NCBI RefSeq assembly: GCF_004145845.1
Contig: NZ_SELP01000004.1
Span: 248,001 to 312,000, forward strand
Source of the DNA: Loktanella sp. IMCC34160
GTDB lineage: Bacteria; Pseudomonadota; Alphaproteobacteria; Rhodobacterales; Rhodobacteraceae
Reading direction: 5' to 3'
Length of the DNA: 64,000 nucleotides
Translations under genes and position numbers: made by a program
Shown: positions 38,427-47,410 of the stretch, one piece after another
Layout of the letters: every line of letters begins with the position of its first letter
How positions within the stretch are numbered: position 1 is the first letter of the stretch
Notes under the pieces: model-generated
Seen by the model: the letters and a program-made list of their open reading frames with translations, nothing else
Database searches by the model: none
Told to the model about the DNA's origin: nothing

Positions 38427-38639
38427 TTAGAAGCGCAGGCCCTTCTGGGCGATGTCTTCGATGTCGCCGCGGCACAGGCCGATATCGTCCAGTTCACGGT
38501 TGGACAGCTGCGACAGGGCCTTGCGGGTGACGCGGGCGTCGTTCCAGGCGCGCAGGGTTTCGGCGGCATTGTAAAGACCAGCGATGGCGCGGTTGACCAT
38601 CTGCGGGGCGGCGGAGCGGTTCGTGTCGATAGCGACCAT
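38427..38639 (-). CDS. DUF1127 domain small protein
   Basis: A 70-residue basic protein with the DUF1127 (YjiS-like) domain over its C-terminal half, ALSQLSNRELDDIGLCRGDI. In Rhodobacter sphaeroides a DUF1127 protein (CcaF1) binds RNA and affects small-RNA processing, and other members respond to stress. AAAGGATTAAGAA stands before the ATG. The 5' region contains an inverted repeat GCGCTG/CAGCGC at 38661-38680. It is followed by a hairpin and a strong terminator. Confidence 0.88.
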   Translation of the reverse strand: MVAIDTNRSAAPQMVNRAIAGLYNAAETLRAWNDARVTRKALSQLSNRELDDIGLCRGDIEDIAQKGLRF

Positions 38640-38968
38640 TTCTTAATCCTTTAAGCGGGGCGCTGCTGCACTGCAGCGCGATTTGTTCGATGAGCGGCAA
38701 ATAGGCGGGCAGATTTCGAAAAACCAGAGATCGTTTTGCATATGTGCCATGCAATGCGCGCATTCCTCTGAATTGCCATAAAGTCCAATAAATAAAGGGG
38801 CTTCGCCGGGGGCGAAAATGTCGTTTCCGTCATTTCGGATGGCGATTTTCGACCTCGATTGTGTCGCTTTTCCGATCGGCAAGGGGTTCGGACAATTTTA
38901 TCTGTCTTGGCGTTTGTTCGCCTTTTGTGCTATCGGTGTTGCAAGAAGGACAACAAGGGCGGGCAGGG
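38640..38968. other. Intergenic region between DUF1127 and ruvC
   Basis: This 329-base divergent region holds the DUF1127 leader with an inverted repeat (38661-38680), and near its right end the ruvC promoter and a LexA-like box. A 60-79 codon frame on the minus strand (within 38643-38882) has no family resemblance or clear ribosome-binding site and is not called as a gene. The central part is less GC-rich than the flanking genes. Confidence 0.5.
38907..38936 (+). promoter_or_regulatory. ruvCAB promoter with LexA-like (SOS) box
   Basis: TTGGCG (38907-38912) and TATCGG (38931-38936) are 18 bases apart and read toward ruvC. Between them GTTC-N7-GTGC (38916-38930) resembles the alphaproteobacterial LexA box GTTC-N7-GTTC, or GTTC-N7-GATC in Rhodobacter, with one half imperfect. 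Binding of LexA there would block the promoter. Confidence 0.45.
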
Positions 38969-39478
38969 ATGCGGGTGATCGGGATCGATCCGGGGTTACG
39001 AAACCTTGGCTGGGGAATCATCGACGTGGCCGGATCGCGGCTGTCGCATGTGGCAAACGGCACCTGCACGTCTGATGGCAAGGCCGATCTGGCAAGTCGT
39101 CTTTTGTCGCTTCATTCCCAATTGACCGAGGTGTTTGGGACCTATTCGCCCGATCTTGCCGCCGTGGAACAGACCTTTGTGAACAAGGATGCCGTGGCCA
39201 CGCTGAAACTGGGTCAGGCGCGCGGGATCGCCATGCTGGTCCCCGCGCAGGCTGGGCTGAGTGTCGGAGAATACCTGCCCAACGCCGTGAAGAAGGCGGT
39301 CGTCGGGGTGGGCCATGCCGACAAGCGCCAGATCGACCACATGGTGCGGCTGCAATTGCCCGGGGTGCAGATCGCCGGACCGGATGCGGCGGACGCGCTT
39401 GCCATCGCCATTTGTCACGCGCACCATTGCCAATCGGCGGGCCACCTCTCCCGCGCCATCCAAAGGGCCAGCGCATGA
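38969..39478 (+). CDS. ruvC: Holliday junction endonuclease RuvC
   Basis: A 169-residue resolvase that cuts Holliday junctions in concert with RuvAB. The acidic catalytic residues are visible: Asp7 in [13 protein letters not shown], Glu in LAAVEQTFV, and two Asp in [15 protein letters not shown]. The start giving MRVIGIDPG follows CAGGG and fits all family members; the longer frame would add 36 unrelated residues. It overlaps ruvA by four bases. A LexA-like box in the promoter suggests SOS induction. Confidence 0.96.
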   Translation: MRVIGIDPGLRNLGWGIIDVAGSRLSHVANGTCTSDGKADLASRLLSLHSQLTEVFGTYSPDLAAVEQTFVNKDAVATLKLGQARGIAMLVPAQAGLSVGEYLPNAVKKAVVGVGHADKRQIDHMVRLQLPGVQIAGPDAADALAIAICHAHHCQSAGHLSRAIQRASA

Positions 39479-40149
39479 TCGGCAAGGTTTCGGGCCGTCT
39501 GGAGTATCGGGCCACCGATCACGTCCTGATCGACGTGCGCGGCGTGGGCTATATCGTCTATGTCTCGGACCGGACAATGGCCGGGTTGCCCCGCGCGGGC
39601 GAGGCGGTGGCGCTGTATACCGATCTTCTGGTGCGCGAAGACCTGATGCAGCTGTTTGGATTTCCGAGTCTCGTGGAAAAGGAATGGCATCGTCTGCTGA
39701 CCGGGGTGCAGGGGATCGGCCCGAAGGCGTCGCTGGCCATCCTTGGCACGCTAGGCCCCGACGGGGTAAGCCGCGCCATTGCGCTGGGCGACTGGTCGGC
39801 GATTTCCAAGGCCAAGGGGGTTGGCCCCAAGACCGCCCAGAAGGTCATTCTGGAACTGAAAGACAAGGCCCCATCGGTCATGGCCATGAGCGGGTCATTG
39901 GCCGAGGCAACGGCGGATGACGCGGTGATCGAACCCAGCGCTTCCGCCCCAAGGTCCGCCGCGAAACCCGCCACAAAGCCTTCCCCTGCCAGCATGGCCC
40001 AGCCCGAGGCGCTGTCGGCCCTGCAAAACCTTGGCTACGGCCCGTCCGACGCGGCGGGCGCGGTGGCGCAGGCCTTGGGTGACAACCCGGACGCCGATAC
40101 ATCGGCGCTGATCCGCGCGGCCTTGAAGCTGCTGGCGCCGAAGGGGTAG
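39475..40149 (+). CDS. ruvA: Holliday junction branch migration protein RuvA
   Basis: A 224-residue DNA-binding subunit of the RuvAB branch-migration motor. It begins [20 protein letters not shown], the OB-fold domain, followed by helix-hairpin-helix segments ([15 protein letters not shown] and [15 protein letters not shown]). A low-complexity Ala/Pro linker leads to domain III ([15 protein letters not shown]), which contacts RuvB. Its ATG overlaps the ruvC stop in ATGA and AAAGGG stands upstream. ruvB follows after three bases. Confidence 0.96.
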   Translation: MIGKVSGRLEYRATDHVLIDVRGVGYIVYVSDRTMAGLPRAGEAVALYTDLLVREDLMQLFGFPSLVEKEWHRLLTGVQGIGPKASLAILGTLGPDGVSRAIALGDWSAISKAKGVGPKTAQKVILELKDKAPSVMAMSGSLAEATADDAVIEPSASAPRSAAKPATKPSPASMAQPEALSALQNLGYGPSDAAGAVAQALGDNPDADTSALIRAALKLLAPKG

Positions 40150-40152
40150 GGC

Positions 40153-41190
40153 ATGGATATGACCGACCCGGACCCGACCCTGCGCCCCGAACGCCGCCCC
40201 GAAGACGGCCCGCCCGAGACCGACCGCGCCCTGCGTCCGCAGGCGCTTGAGGAATTCATCGGACAGGCCGAGGCGCGGGCGAACCTGCGCGTTTTCATCG
40301 AAAGCGCCAAGATGCGCGGCGAGGCGATGGACCACACGCTGTTCCACGGGCCGCCCGGACTGGGCAAGACCACACTGGCGCAGATCATGGCGCGCGAACT
40401 GGGCGTGAACTTTCGGATGACATCGGGGCCGGTTTTGGCCAAGGCGGGCGACCTGGCGGCGATCCTGACCAACCTTGAGGCGCGGGATGTCCTGTTCATC
40501 GACGAAATTCACCGGCTGAACCCGGCGGTCGAAGAGGTTCTTTATCCCGCGCTGGAAGATTTTGAACTGGATCTTGTGATCGGCGAAGGGCCGGCCGCGC
40601 GGACGGTGCGCATTGAATTGCAGCCCTTCACCCTTGTCGGGGCCACGACCCGGCTGGGCCTGCTGACCACCCCGCTGCGCGACCGGTTTGGCATCCCGAC
40701 CCGGCTGCAATTCTATTCGGTGGATGAACTGCACGAGATCGTCACCCGCGGTGCCCGCCTCTTGGGGTCGCCCGCGGACCCGGACGGCGCCCATGAAATC
40801 GCGGCACGGGCACGGGGCACGCCCCGGATCGCCGGGCGGCTGTTGCGCCGGGTGGTGGATTTCGCGCTGGTCGAAGGGGACGGGCGGGTGACCCGCGCAA
40901 TCGCCGACCGGGCGCTGACCCGGCTGGGGGTGGACAAGCTTGGCCTTGATGGGGCCGACCGCCGGTATCTGCGCCTGATCGCCGAAAGCTACGGCGGCGG
41001 CCCGGTCGGGATCGAAACCCTGTCCGCCGCCTTGTCGGAAAGCCGCGACGCGCTGGAAGAGGTGATCGAACCCTACCTGCTGCAACAAGGGCTGATCCAG
41101 CGGACGCCGCGCGGGCGAATGCTGGCACAGGCCGCGTGGCGGCACCTTGGGCTGGACGCGCCAAAGGGGCAGGCGGGGTTGTTTGAGTAG
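40153..41190 (+). CDS. ruvB: Holliday junction branch migration ATPase RuvB
   Basis: A 345-residue AAA+ hexameric motor. It has [18 protein letters not shown], Walker A GPPGLGKT, Walker [10 protein letters not shown], sensor GATTRLG and the C-terminal winged-helix domain ending in [20 protein letters not shown]. It pulls DNA through the RuvA-bound junction. It lies three bases after ruvA, completing the ruvCAB operon. Confidence 0.97.
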   Translation: MDMTDPDPTLRPERRPEDGPPETDRALRPQALEEFIGQAEARANLRVFIESAKMRGEAMDHTLFHGPPGLGKTTLAQIMARELGVNFRMTSGPVLAKAGDLAAILTNLEARDVLFIDEIHRLNPAVEEVLYPALEDFELDLVIGEGPAARTVRIELQPFTLVGATTRLGLLTTPLRDRFGIPTRLQFYSVDELHEIVTRGARLLGSPADPDGAHEIAARARGTPRIAGRLLRRVVDFALVEGDGRVTRAIADRALTRLGVDKLGLDGADRRYLRLIAESYGGGPVGIETLSAALSESRDALEEVIEPYLLQQGLIQRTPRGRMLAQAAWRHLGLDAPKGQAGLFE

Positions 41191-41279
41191 CAAAGATGGC
41201 GCGGGCGCGCTCTTGCTACCGCCCTGTTTAGACGCGGACCATCTGGCGACTCGCCGTCCGCTTTGCTAGCACCCGTCCC

Positions 41280-41924
41280 ATGTCTGAAGAGTTGTTGACC
41301 CCCGAGGCCGTCGCGGCCCTGTTCACCGGTGCCGACGGTGCCTTTCGTTTCGCCCGCTGGGGTCGCCCGATCGTTCCCGTGGTCTTCGGGGTCGAGGACC
41401 AGACGCTGGAGGTTTTCAAGGGCGCGGTTGAGGCCGTCGTCACCCTTGCCGGCCACAAGATGGCCGAGACAGATCCCGAACTGGGCGCGAACCTGATGGT
41501 GTTCTTCTGCCGCGACTGGGCAGAGCTGTCAGGGGTTCCGAACCTTGGCGATCTGGTGCCGGGGCTGGACGGGCTGGTGGATCGGTTGATCGCAGCCGAA
41601 GCCACCCAATACCGCACCTTCCGCATGGACGAGGCGGGCGCGATCAAGGTCTGCGTGGTCTTCATTCGCGTGGCCGGGGCAGTGGCGGATATGCCTGCCG
41701 ATGCGCTGTGCCTGAGCCAGGCGGCGCAGATGATCCTTCTGTGGGGCGACCGGGCCTTTGCCGAAACATCGCCGCTGGCACTGGCCAAGGGGGTCGCGGT
41801 GCTGAAACCCGAGGTGGGCGCGGTGATCCGCGCGGCCTATGACCCGACCCTGCCTGCGGCCAGCAATGATCCGTCGCTGGCCCTGCGCCTGTATGCCCGG
41901 ACGCTGACCGGGGGGGCGGCATGA
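41280..41924 (+). CDS. Conserved hypothetical protein
   Basis: A 214-residue soluble protein with no signal peptide and no membrane segment. I do not recognise a named family. It is acidic and rich in Ala, Leu and Val, with a fairly conserved-looking N-terminal part (GAFRFARWGRPIVPVVFGVE). It overlaps the RNA cyclic phosphodiesterase gene thpR by four bases and so is probably co-translated with it. The ruvB gene ends 89 bases upstream. Confidence 0.65.
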   Translation: MSEELLTPEAVAALFTGADGAFRFARWGRPIVPVVFGVEDQTLEVFKGAVEAVVTLAGHKMAETDPELGANLMVFFCRDWAELSGVPNLGDLVPGLDGLVDRLIAAEATQYRTFRMDEAGAIKVCVVFIRVAGAVADMPADALCLSQAAQMILLWGDRAFAETSPLALAKGVAVLKPEVGAVIRAAYDPTLPAASNDPSLALRLYARTLTGGAA

Positions 41925-42469
41925 TCCGCGCGTTCCTTGCCCTGCCGTTGCCGGATGCGACTATCGCCGCCGTGACCCGCATGGCCGACAGGCTGGACAT
42001 CGGCCGCGTCGTGCCGCCCGAAAACTATCACATCACGCTGGCCTATCTGGGCCAACAGCCCGAGGACAAGCTGGAGGAACTGCACCTGCGGCTGGAGGGG
42101 ATCGGCACCGGCCCGCTGACCCTGACGGGGCAGGGGGTGGACCTGTTCGGTGGCGACAAGCCGCGCGTCCTGTTCGCCGCCATCGACCCGGACCCGGCGC
42201 TGGTTGCCCTGCGGGACCGGGTGCGCCGTATGGTGCGCATGTCCGGGATCGACCTGCGACACGAGAAATTCCGCCCCCATATCACCCTGTCGCGCCTGCC
42301 GGGCCGGGTCGACCCGGCCGAGCGCACACGGCTGGAGGCGTTTATCGCCCGCAACGCCGGGGTGCGGCTGCCGCCCTTCGATGTGCATGAACTGACGCTG
42401 TTCCAGTCGACCCTGCGGGACGATGCCCCCCTCTATACCCCGCTGGCCAGCTATCCGTTGACGGGCTGA
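41921..42469 (+). CDS. thpR: RNA 2',3'-cyclic phosphodiesterase ThpR
   Basis: A 182-residue member of the 2H phosphoesterase family, earlier called 2'-5' RNA ligase. The two catalytic HxT motifs are HITLAYLG in the N-terminal half and HITLSRLPG in the C-terminal half. The enzyme opens 2',3'-cyclic phosphates at RNA ends. Its ATG overlaps the stop of the preceding hypothetical gene. Confidence 0.93.
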   Translation: MIRAFLALPLPDATIAAVTRMADRLDIGRVVPPENYHITLAYLGQQPEDKLEELHLRLEGIGTGPLTLTGQGVDLFGGDKPRVLFAAIDPDPALVALRDRVRRMVRMSGIDLRHEKFRPHITLSRLPGRVDPAERTRLEAFIARNAGVRLPPFDVHELTLFQSTLRDDAPLYTPLASYPLTG

Positions 42470-42513
42470 CCCCCGGCCCCTAGCGTCGGGGAACTGCAAC
42501 CGAAGGCCAGCGC

Positions 42514-42903
42514 ATGACCCACCGTTTCCCTGTTCGCGTCTACTATGAAGACACCGACCTTGCGGGCATCGTCTATTACGCGAATTACCTGAAATTCATC
42601 GAACGGGCCCGAACCGAATGGGTGCGGGAACTGGGGGTGAATCAGGCACGGCTGAAGGCGGAAGAGGGGATCGTTTTCGCCGTCCGGCGGGTCGAGGCGG
42701 ATTATCTTCACCCCGCGCGGTTCGACGACGAACTGGTGGTCGAGACGGAGCTGGAGCAGATGACCGGCGCGCGCATGGTGCTGCGCCAGACCGTCCTGCG
42801 CGACGGAGAGCGCCTGTTTGCGGCCATCGTCACCCTTGTGGCCATCGGCCCGACCGGGGCACCCGCCCGCATTCCGGCCATCCTGCGCCAGCCGCTGCAC
42901 TGA
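42514..42903 (+). CDS. ybgC: Tol-Pal associated acyl-CoA thioesterase YbgC
   Basis: A 129-residue hot-dog-fold thioesterase. The catalytic aspartate is in YYEDTDLAGIVYYANYLKFIERAR, the YbgC signature. YbgC is the usual first gene of the tol-pal cluster and acts on short-chain acyl-CoA or acyl-carrier protein at the inner membrane. Here tolQ begins 158 bases later; a short GC hairpin (42906-42921) lies in that gap. Confidence 0.93.
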   Translation: MTHRFPVRVYYEDTDLAGIVYYANYLKFIERARTEWVRELGVNQARLKAEEGIVFAVRRVEADYLHPARFDDELVVETELEQMTGARMVLRQTVLRDGERLFAAIVTLVAIGPTGAPARIPAILRQPLH

Positions 42904-42971
42904 TCCGGCGGCATTCCGCCGAAGCCCCGCCGGTTGAAACCTGCTGAAACGCGGACGTGAACGCGGCTCTA

Positions 42972-42999
42972 TTGGCTTTGTGCGGCGAAATGCTGTAAA
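42972..42999 (+). promoter_or_regulatory. Possible tolQ promoter
   Basis: TTGGCT (42972-42977) and TGTAAA (42994-42999) are 16 bases apart, about 60 bases before the tolQ start. The match is moderate. It would allow the tol genes to be transcribed apart from ybgC, which ends in a GC hairpin just upstream. Confidence 0.3.
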
Positions 43000-43061
43000 T
43001 CTGCCAAGAAACACGAACCGGCGCACGTCAAAGCACCGGACACAATCGAGCGAGCAGGCTT

Positions 43062-43736
43062 ATGGACGTTGCAACCGACTATACCATGTGGGCGCTTTTT
43101 GCCCGCGCGACCCTTATCGTCAAACTGGTGATGATCCTTCTGGTTCTCGCCTCTGTCTGGTGCTGGGCCGTGGTGATCGACAAGATCATCCAGTATCGCA
43201 AGGCCCGGGCCGAGGCGGCGGTCTTCGACCGGTCCTTCTGGTCGGGCGAGCCGCTGGACGAATTGTTCGACCAGATCGGGACGAGCCCCACCGGGCAAAG
43301 CCAGAAGATATTTGCCTCGGGCATGTTGGAATGGCGCCGCAGCCACCGGCAGGATGGCGGGCTGATTGCGGGGGCACAGGGCCGGATTGACCGCAGCATG
43401 GACGTGGCCATCGCCAAGGAAAGCGAACGCCTGCAAAAGGGCCTGCCGGTGTTGGCGACCGTCGCCTCGACCGCGCCTTTCGTGGGCCTGTTCGGGACCG
43501 TCTGGGGGATCATGAATTCCTTCATCGAAATCGCCGAACAGCAGAACACCAACCTTGCGGTCGTCGCTCCCGGTATCTCCGAGGCGCTGCTGGCAACGGG
43601 CCTTGGGCTTCTGGCAGCGATCCCGGCGGCGATCTTCTATAACAAACTGAGCGCCGATCAGGACCGCATCGTCGCGGGCTACGAGGCCTTTGCCGACGAA
43701 TTCGCTACCATCCTGTCGCGCCAGCTGGACAGCTGA
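43062..43736 (+). CDS. tolQ: Tol-Pal system proton channel subunit TolQ
   Basis: A 224-residue inner-membrane protein of the MotA/TolQ/ExbB family with three transmembrane segments: one near residues 12-35 and a pair in the C-terminal half (VASTAPFVGLFGTVWGIMNSF and GISEALLATGLGLLAAIPAAIFYNK). With TolR it uses the proton gradient to energise TolA during cell constriction and outer-membrane maintenance. tolR follows after three bases. Confidence 0.96.
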   Translation: MDVATDYTMWALFARATLIVKLVMILLVLASVWCWAVVIDKIIQYRKARAEAAVFDRSFWSGEPLDELFDQIGTSPTGQSQKIFASGMLEWRRSHRQDGGLIAGAQGRIDRSMDVAIAKESERLQKGLPVLATVASTAPFVGLFGTVWGIMNSFIEIAEQQNTNLAVVAPGISEALLATGLGLLAAIPAAIFYNKLSADQDRIVAGYEAFADEFATILSRQLDS

Positions 43737-43739
43737 CCG

Positions 43740-44207
43740 ATGGGCGCCGCGATACAGAACCAGCAGGATGACGGGGGCAATCACCGCCGCCGTCGCCGCC
43801 GCAACCGGCCCATGTCCGAGATTAACGTCACGCCCTTCGTCGACGTGATGCTGGTGCTTCTGATCATCTTCATGGTGGCAGCCCCCCTGTCGGTCGTTGG
43901 GATCGAGGTGAACATGCCTGACACCCAGGCCGCCGCCTTGCCGCCCGATCAGGAAGAACCGCTGACCGTGTCCATTGCCGCCGATGGCACCCTTGCCATC
44001 CAGACCACGGAAACGGCCGAGGCCGAATTGGTCGCGAAGTTGCAGGCGGTACTGGCCGAACGCGACAGCGACCGGGTCTTCGTCCGGGCTGATGCCGCCA
44101 ACAGCTGGGACAGGGTGGCCCATGTCATGGGCCTTCTGAATGCCGCCGGCTTCACCAACATCGGGCTTGTCACCGATGCCGCGACCCGTACGGGGTCGGA
44201 CGGATAG
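43740..44207 (+). CDS. tolR: Tol-Pal system protein TolR
   Basis: A 155-residue protein of the ExbD/TolR family. After a basic N-terminus (NHRRRRRRNR) there is one transmembrane segment with the essential aspartate in NVTPFVDVMLVLLIIFMVAAPL. The rest is periplasmic. It completes the TolQR motor. tolA follows 12 bases later. Confidence 0.96.
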   Translation: MGAAIQNQQDDGGNHRRRRRRNRPMSEINVTPFVDVMLVLLIIFMVAAPLSVVGIEVNMPDTQAAALPPDQEEPLTVSIAADGTLAIQTTETAEAELVAKLQAVLAERDSDRVFVRADAANSWDRVAHVMGLLNAAGFTNIGLVTDAATRTGSDG

Positions 44208-44219
44208 GGCGGCCGCGCC

Positions 44220-45344
44220 GTGTCACCCGGTCAGTATATCTCGGGCGTCAGCCATGTCGCGCTGATCAGCTGGCTGCTGATCGGTTGGGGGCTGAATCAT
44301 GAGCCGCTGGACTTCGAGGTGATCGAGGTCGCCATGGTGTCGGGCGAGGAGTATGACCAACTGGTGCGGGCCACCACGCCCAACCCGCTGCCCGACGCGC
44401 CCGATGCCCCCGCCGTGCCGGCGATCGAAGAGACGCCGACCCCCCCCGCGACCGAACCCGATGTCGCCCCGGCGCAGGATACACCATCCCCTACCGAGGC
44501 CCCGGCAGAGGAGGCGCCGCCGCCCGCGCCGCCTGCCCCGCCGACACCCCCGGCCGAGGTGCAGGAAAACGTGCCCGACCTTGTACAGCCGGTCGAGCCG
44601 CCCTCTGCCGCTGATCTGACCGAAAGCCCGCGTCCGGTCCCCCGCCCATCGCCGCGCATCGCCGACACGCCCGCCCCGCCGCCGCCACCCGAGGCCGAAA
44701 CCGCGCCCGAGGTGCAGGTCGAGGTTGCGCCGGACGCGCAGGAAACCCCCGAGGTGGCAGAGGAAGCGCAAGAGGCAACCGCCCCGCAAGAGGCCGCCCC
44801 CGAAATCGTGACCGAGGCGGAAACCCCGTCCGGTGCGGTCGAAACCTCGGTCCGGCCGCGCAGCCGCCCGAACCGGCCCGCCCCGCAACCGGCGGAACCC
44901 GAAACCCGGACCGCCGAGGCCCCGGCCCCGGCGAACGAAGCGCCGCAGGAGGATGCCGTCGCGGCGGCCCTTGCCGATGCGCTGGCCAGTGCCCCGCAGC
45001 CGACCTCGGCCCCCGCAGGCCCACCGATGACCGGATCAGAGCGCGAGGCGTTCCGCGTCGCCGTCAACGGGTGCTGGAACGTCGATCCGGGTGCCGAATG
45101 GGCGCGGGTGACGGTGACGGTCGGCTTTGATCTGGGGCAGGACGGCAAGGTCGTCGGCAACACTGTGCGGCTTTTGTCGTCAACCGGTGGGACAGCGGCG
45201 CAGGCCGAAACCGCCTATCAGACCGCCCGCCGCGCCATTCTGCGCTGTCAGGGCAGCGGCGGCTATGACCTGCCCGCCGACAAATACGACCACTGGAAAG
45301 AGGTGGAAATCACCTTTGACCCCACCGGCATGAGGCTACGCTGA
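44220..45344 (+). CDS. tolA: Cell envelope protein TolA
   Basis: A 374-residue protein that spans the periplasm to link TolQR with TolB and Pal. A short N-terminal membrane segment (HVALISWLLIGWGL) is followed by a long low-complexity region rich in Pro, Ala and Glu (about residues 50-265), and then a globular C-terminal domain (GSEREAFRVAVNGCWNVDPG onward) like the TonB/TolA fold. The start is a GTG preceded by AGGGCGG. The Pro/Ala/Glu repeat region explains the many shadow frames on the other strand. Confidence 0.9.
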   Translation: MSPGQYISGVSHVALISWLLIGWGLNHEPLDFEVIEVAMVSGEEYDQLVRATTPNPLPDAPDAPAVPAIEETPTPPATEPDVAPAQDTPSPTEAPAEEAPPPAPPAPPTPPAEVQENVPDLVQPVEPPSAADLTESPRPVPRPSPRIADTPAPPPPPEAETAPEVQVEVAPDAQETPEVAEEAQEATAPQEAAPEIVTEAETPSGAVETSVRPRSRPNRPAPQPAEPETRTAEAPAPANEAPQEDAVAAALADALASAPQPTSAPAGPPMTGSEREAFRVAVNGCWNVDPGAEWARVTVTVGFDLGQDGKVVGNTVRLLSSTGGTAAQAETAYQTARRAILRCQGSGGYDLPADKYDHWKEVEITFDPTGMRLR

Positions 45345-45379
45345 TGCGGATACGGCAAGCTTCCGCGCATTTTCCCCCT

Positions 45380-45404
45380 GCACCGACAGGTGCGTTGTTA
45401 TTGA
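45380..45404 (+). terminator. Possible terminator between tolA and tolB
   Basis: GCACC and GGTGC pair around GACA, followed by GTTGTTATTG. The stem has only five pairs, so it may be a weak terminator or attenuator that lowers read-through from tolQRA into tolB-pal. Confidence 0.35.
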
Positions 45405-45459
45405 ATGTCAATGCCGACACAGGCTTTGACTGGACCCGATCCCGGACCCGAGGACCGAA

Positions 45460-46788
45460 ATGATGAAACGACTACTGGCCCTGTTTCTTGCCCTTATGCT
45501 TGCAGGCCCCCTTGCCGCGCCCGTCATGGCGCAGAACGGCCCCCTGCGGCTGACCATCACCGATGGGGTGATCGAACCCTTGCCCTTTGCCCTGCCGGTG
45601 TTTCAGGCTGAAACCGCCGGTTCTGAACAGATGGCGGCGCAGATCAGCCAGGTGGTGGCCGACGATCTGGTCAACACGGCGCTGTTCCGGCAGATCCCGG
45701 CCTCTGCCTTCATCAGCCAGCATTCCAGTTTTGCCCAATCGGTGTCCTACGCCGACTGGCGCGCGATCAACGCGCAGGCGCTGATCACCGGGGCGGTGTC
45801 CGTTTCGGGCAATCAGGTGGTGGTGAAGTTCCGGCTTTATGATGTCTTCTCGGGGACCGAGATGGGCGACGGTCTGCAATTCGTGGGGTCTGTCGATGGC
45901 TGGCGCCGGATGGCCCATAAGGTGGCCGATACGGTCTACACCCGGGTCACCGGCGAAGGGGCCTATTTCGACAGCCGCGTGGTCTTTGTGTCTGAATCCG
46001 GGCCCAAGGGCGACCGGCAGAAACGGCTAGCGATCATGGACTATGACGGGGCCAATATCCAATACCTGACTGACAGCGCGGCCCTTGTTCTTGCGCCCCG
46101 GTTCTCGCCCACGGGCGACCGTGTGTTGTACACCAGTTTTGAAAGCGGCTTTCCCCGGATCAACGTGCTGGACGTGGCCAATGTCGGGCGGCAGCAAATC
46201 ACGACCGCGCCGGGCGAGATGTCTTTCTCGCCCCGGTTCAGCCGCGATGGCCGGCAGGTGATCTACAGCCTGTCCAACGGCGGCAATACCGATATCTGGC
46301 GCACCGATCTGGCAACGGGCCAGAACACCCGCCTGACCAGCGCACCGTCGATCGAAACCGCCCCCAGCTTTTCGCCCGATGGCAGCCAGATCGTCTTCGA
46401 AAGTGACCGGTCCGGCAGCCCGCAGCTTTATATCATGTCCGCCGATGGCGGCGAGGCGCGGCGCATTTCCTTTGGCGACGGCCGCTATGGCACGCCGGTC
46501 TGGTCCCCGCGCGGCGACCTGATTGCCTTTACCAAGCAGAACGCCGGACGGTTCCACATCGGTGTCGTGCGCACTGACGGGTCGGAAGAGCGTCTGCTGA
46601 CGTCCTCTTTCCTTGACGAAGGGCCGACCTGGGCGCCGAACGGACGGGTCATCATGTTCTTCCGCGAAACCCAGGGGGCCAGCGGGGCGCCGTCGCTGTA
46701 TTCGGTCGATATCTCCGGGCGGAACCTGCGGCAGGTCGCGACCCCGTCTTTCGCCTCTGACCCCAGCTGGGGCCCGCTGCAACGCTAG
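45460..46788 (+). CDS. tolB: Tol-Pal system beta-propeller protein TolB
   Basis: A 442-residue periplasmic protein. A signal peptide of about 24 residues ([24 protein letters not shown]) precedes the N-terminal domain, and a six-bladed beta propeller follows, with repeats such as [28 protein letters not shown] and [16 protein letters not shown]. TolB binds Pal and TolA. Its gene is the fourth in the tol operon, before pal. Confidence 0.97.
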   Translation: MMKRLLALFLALMLAGPLAAPVMAQNGPLRLTITDGVIEPLPFALPVFQAETAGSEQMAAQISQVVADDLVNTALFRQIPASAFISQHSSFAQSVSYADWRAINAQALITGAVSVSGNQVVVKFRLYDVFSGTEMGDGLQFVGSVDGWRRMAHKVADTVYTRVTGEGAYFDSRVVFVSESGPKGDRQKRLAIMDYDGANIQYLTDSAALVLAPRFSPTGDRVLYTSFESGFPRINVLDVANVGRQQITTAPGEMSFSPRFSRDGRQVIYSLSNGGNTDIWRTDLATGQNTRLTSAPSIETAPSFSPDGSQIVFESDRSGSPQLYIMSADGGEARRISFGDGRYGTPVWSPRGDLIAFTKQNAGRFHIGVVRTDGSEERLLTSSFLDEGPTWAPNGRVIMFFRETQGASGAPSLYSVDISGRNLRQVATPSFASDPSWGPLQR

Positions 46789-46796
46789 CCATCGTC

Positions 46797-46823
46797 GGGC
46801 CGCATTCCCATGGGGGGCGGCCC
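46797..46823 (+). other. GC-rich hairpin between tolB and pal
   Basis: GGGCCGC and GCGGCCC form a seven-base stem, with a further CCC/GGG pairing inside, nine bases after the tolB stop. No T tract follows. It may protect the 3' end of the upstream message or attenuate, so that the abundant Pal lipoprotein can be made from a more stable downstream fragment. Confidence 0.4.
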
Positions 46824-46875
46824 GTGCTATCTTTCCGCCAATCGAGCACCAATAAGACCCAAAAGGACTTTACCC

Positions 46876-47388
46876 ATGCGCACCCTGATGAAAGCGGCCC
46901 TGCTTCTTGTGGCCCTCTCCACCGCAGCCTGTACCAATCCCAACCGCTTTGGCGGAGGCAATACCGTTGACCTGAACGCCAATGGCGCCGACGGGGCCAT
47001 GGGCGGCGTGAATGACCCGACCAGCCCGGCCTATTTCAGCCAGACCGTCGGCGACCGCGTGCTGTTCGCCGTTGACCAGTCGACCCTGACGCCCGAAGCG
47101 ATGGTCACCCTGAACGGTCAGGCCCAGTGGCTGCTGACCAACTCTGACTACCTTGCCGTGATCGAGGGCCACGCTGACGAACAGGGCACCCGCGAATATA
47201 ACCTTGCCCTTGGCGCACGCCGCGCGAACGCGGTCCGCGAATACCTGATTTCGCAGGGCGTCCCGGCGTCCCGCATCCGCACCGTGTCTTACGGCAAGGA
47301 ACGCCCGATTGCTGTCTGTTCGGACGAAAGCTGCTACACCCAGAACCGTCGGGCCGTGACAGTGATCTCGATCGGGTCGCTAAGCTGA
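46876..47388 (+). CDS. pal: Peptidoglycan-associated lipoprotein Pal
   Basis: A 170-residue outer-membrane lipoprotein. The lipobox LSTAAC places the lipidated cysteine at residue 19. The C-terminal OmpA-like domain that binds peptidoglycan shows GHADEQGTREYNLALGARRANAVREYL-type sequence, with GHADEQGTREYN and GARRANAV as landmarks. The start at MRTLMKAALL has AAAAGGA before it; an upstream in-frame ATG would add 22 unrelated residues and spoil the signal peptide. Confidence 0.96.
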   Translation: MRTLMKAALLLVALSTAACTNPNRFGGGNTVDLNANGADGAMGGVNDPTSPAYFSQTVGDRVLFAVDQSTLTPEAMVTLNGQAQWLLTNSDYLAVIEGHADEQGTREYNLALGARRANAVREYLISQGVPASRIRTVSYGKERPIAVCSDESCYTQNRRAVTVISIGSLS

Positions 47389-47410
47389 TCGTTTCGTAAA
47401 GGGGGCCGCC

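Noticed and set aside
38643-38882. Small minus-strand frames of 60-79 codons between DUF1127 and ruvC
   Set aside because: No family resemblance and no convincing ribosome-binding site; they lie in a promoter region.
44353-45024. Tandem DNA repeats or a second gene in the middle of tolA
   Set aside because: The repetition is the Pro/Ala/Glu-rich spacer of TolA, a normal feature of the family.
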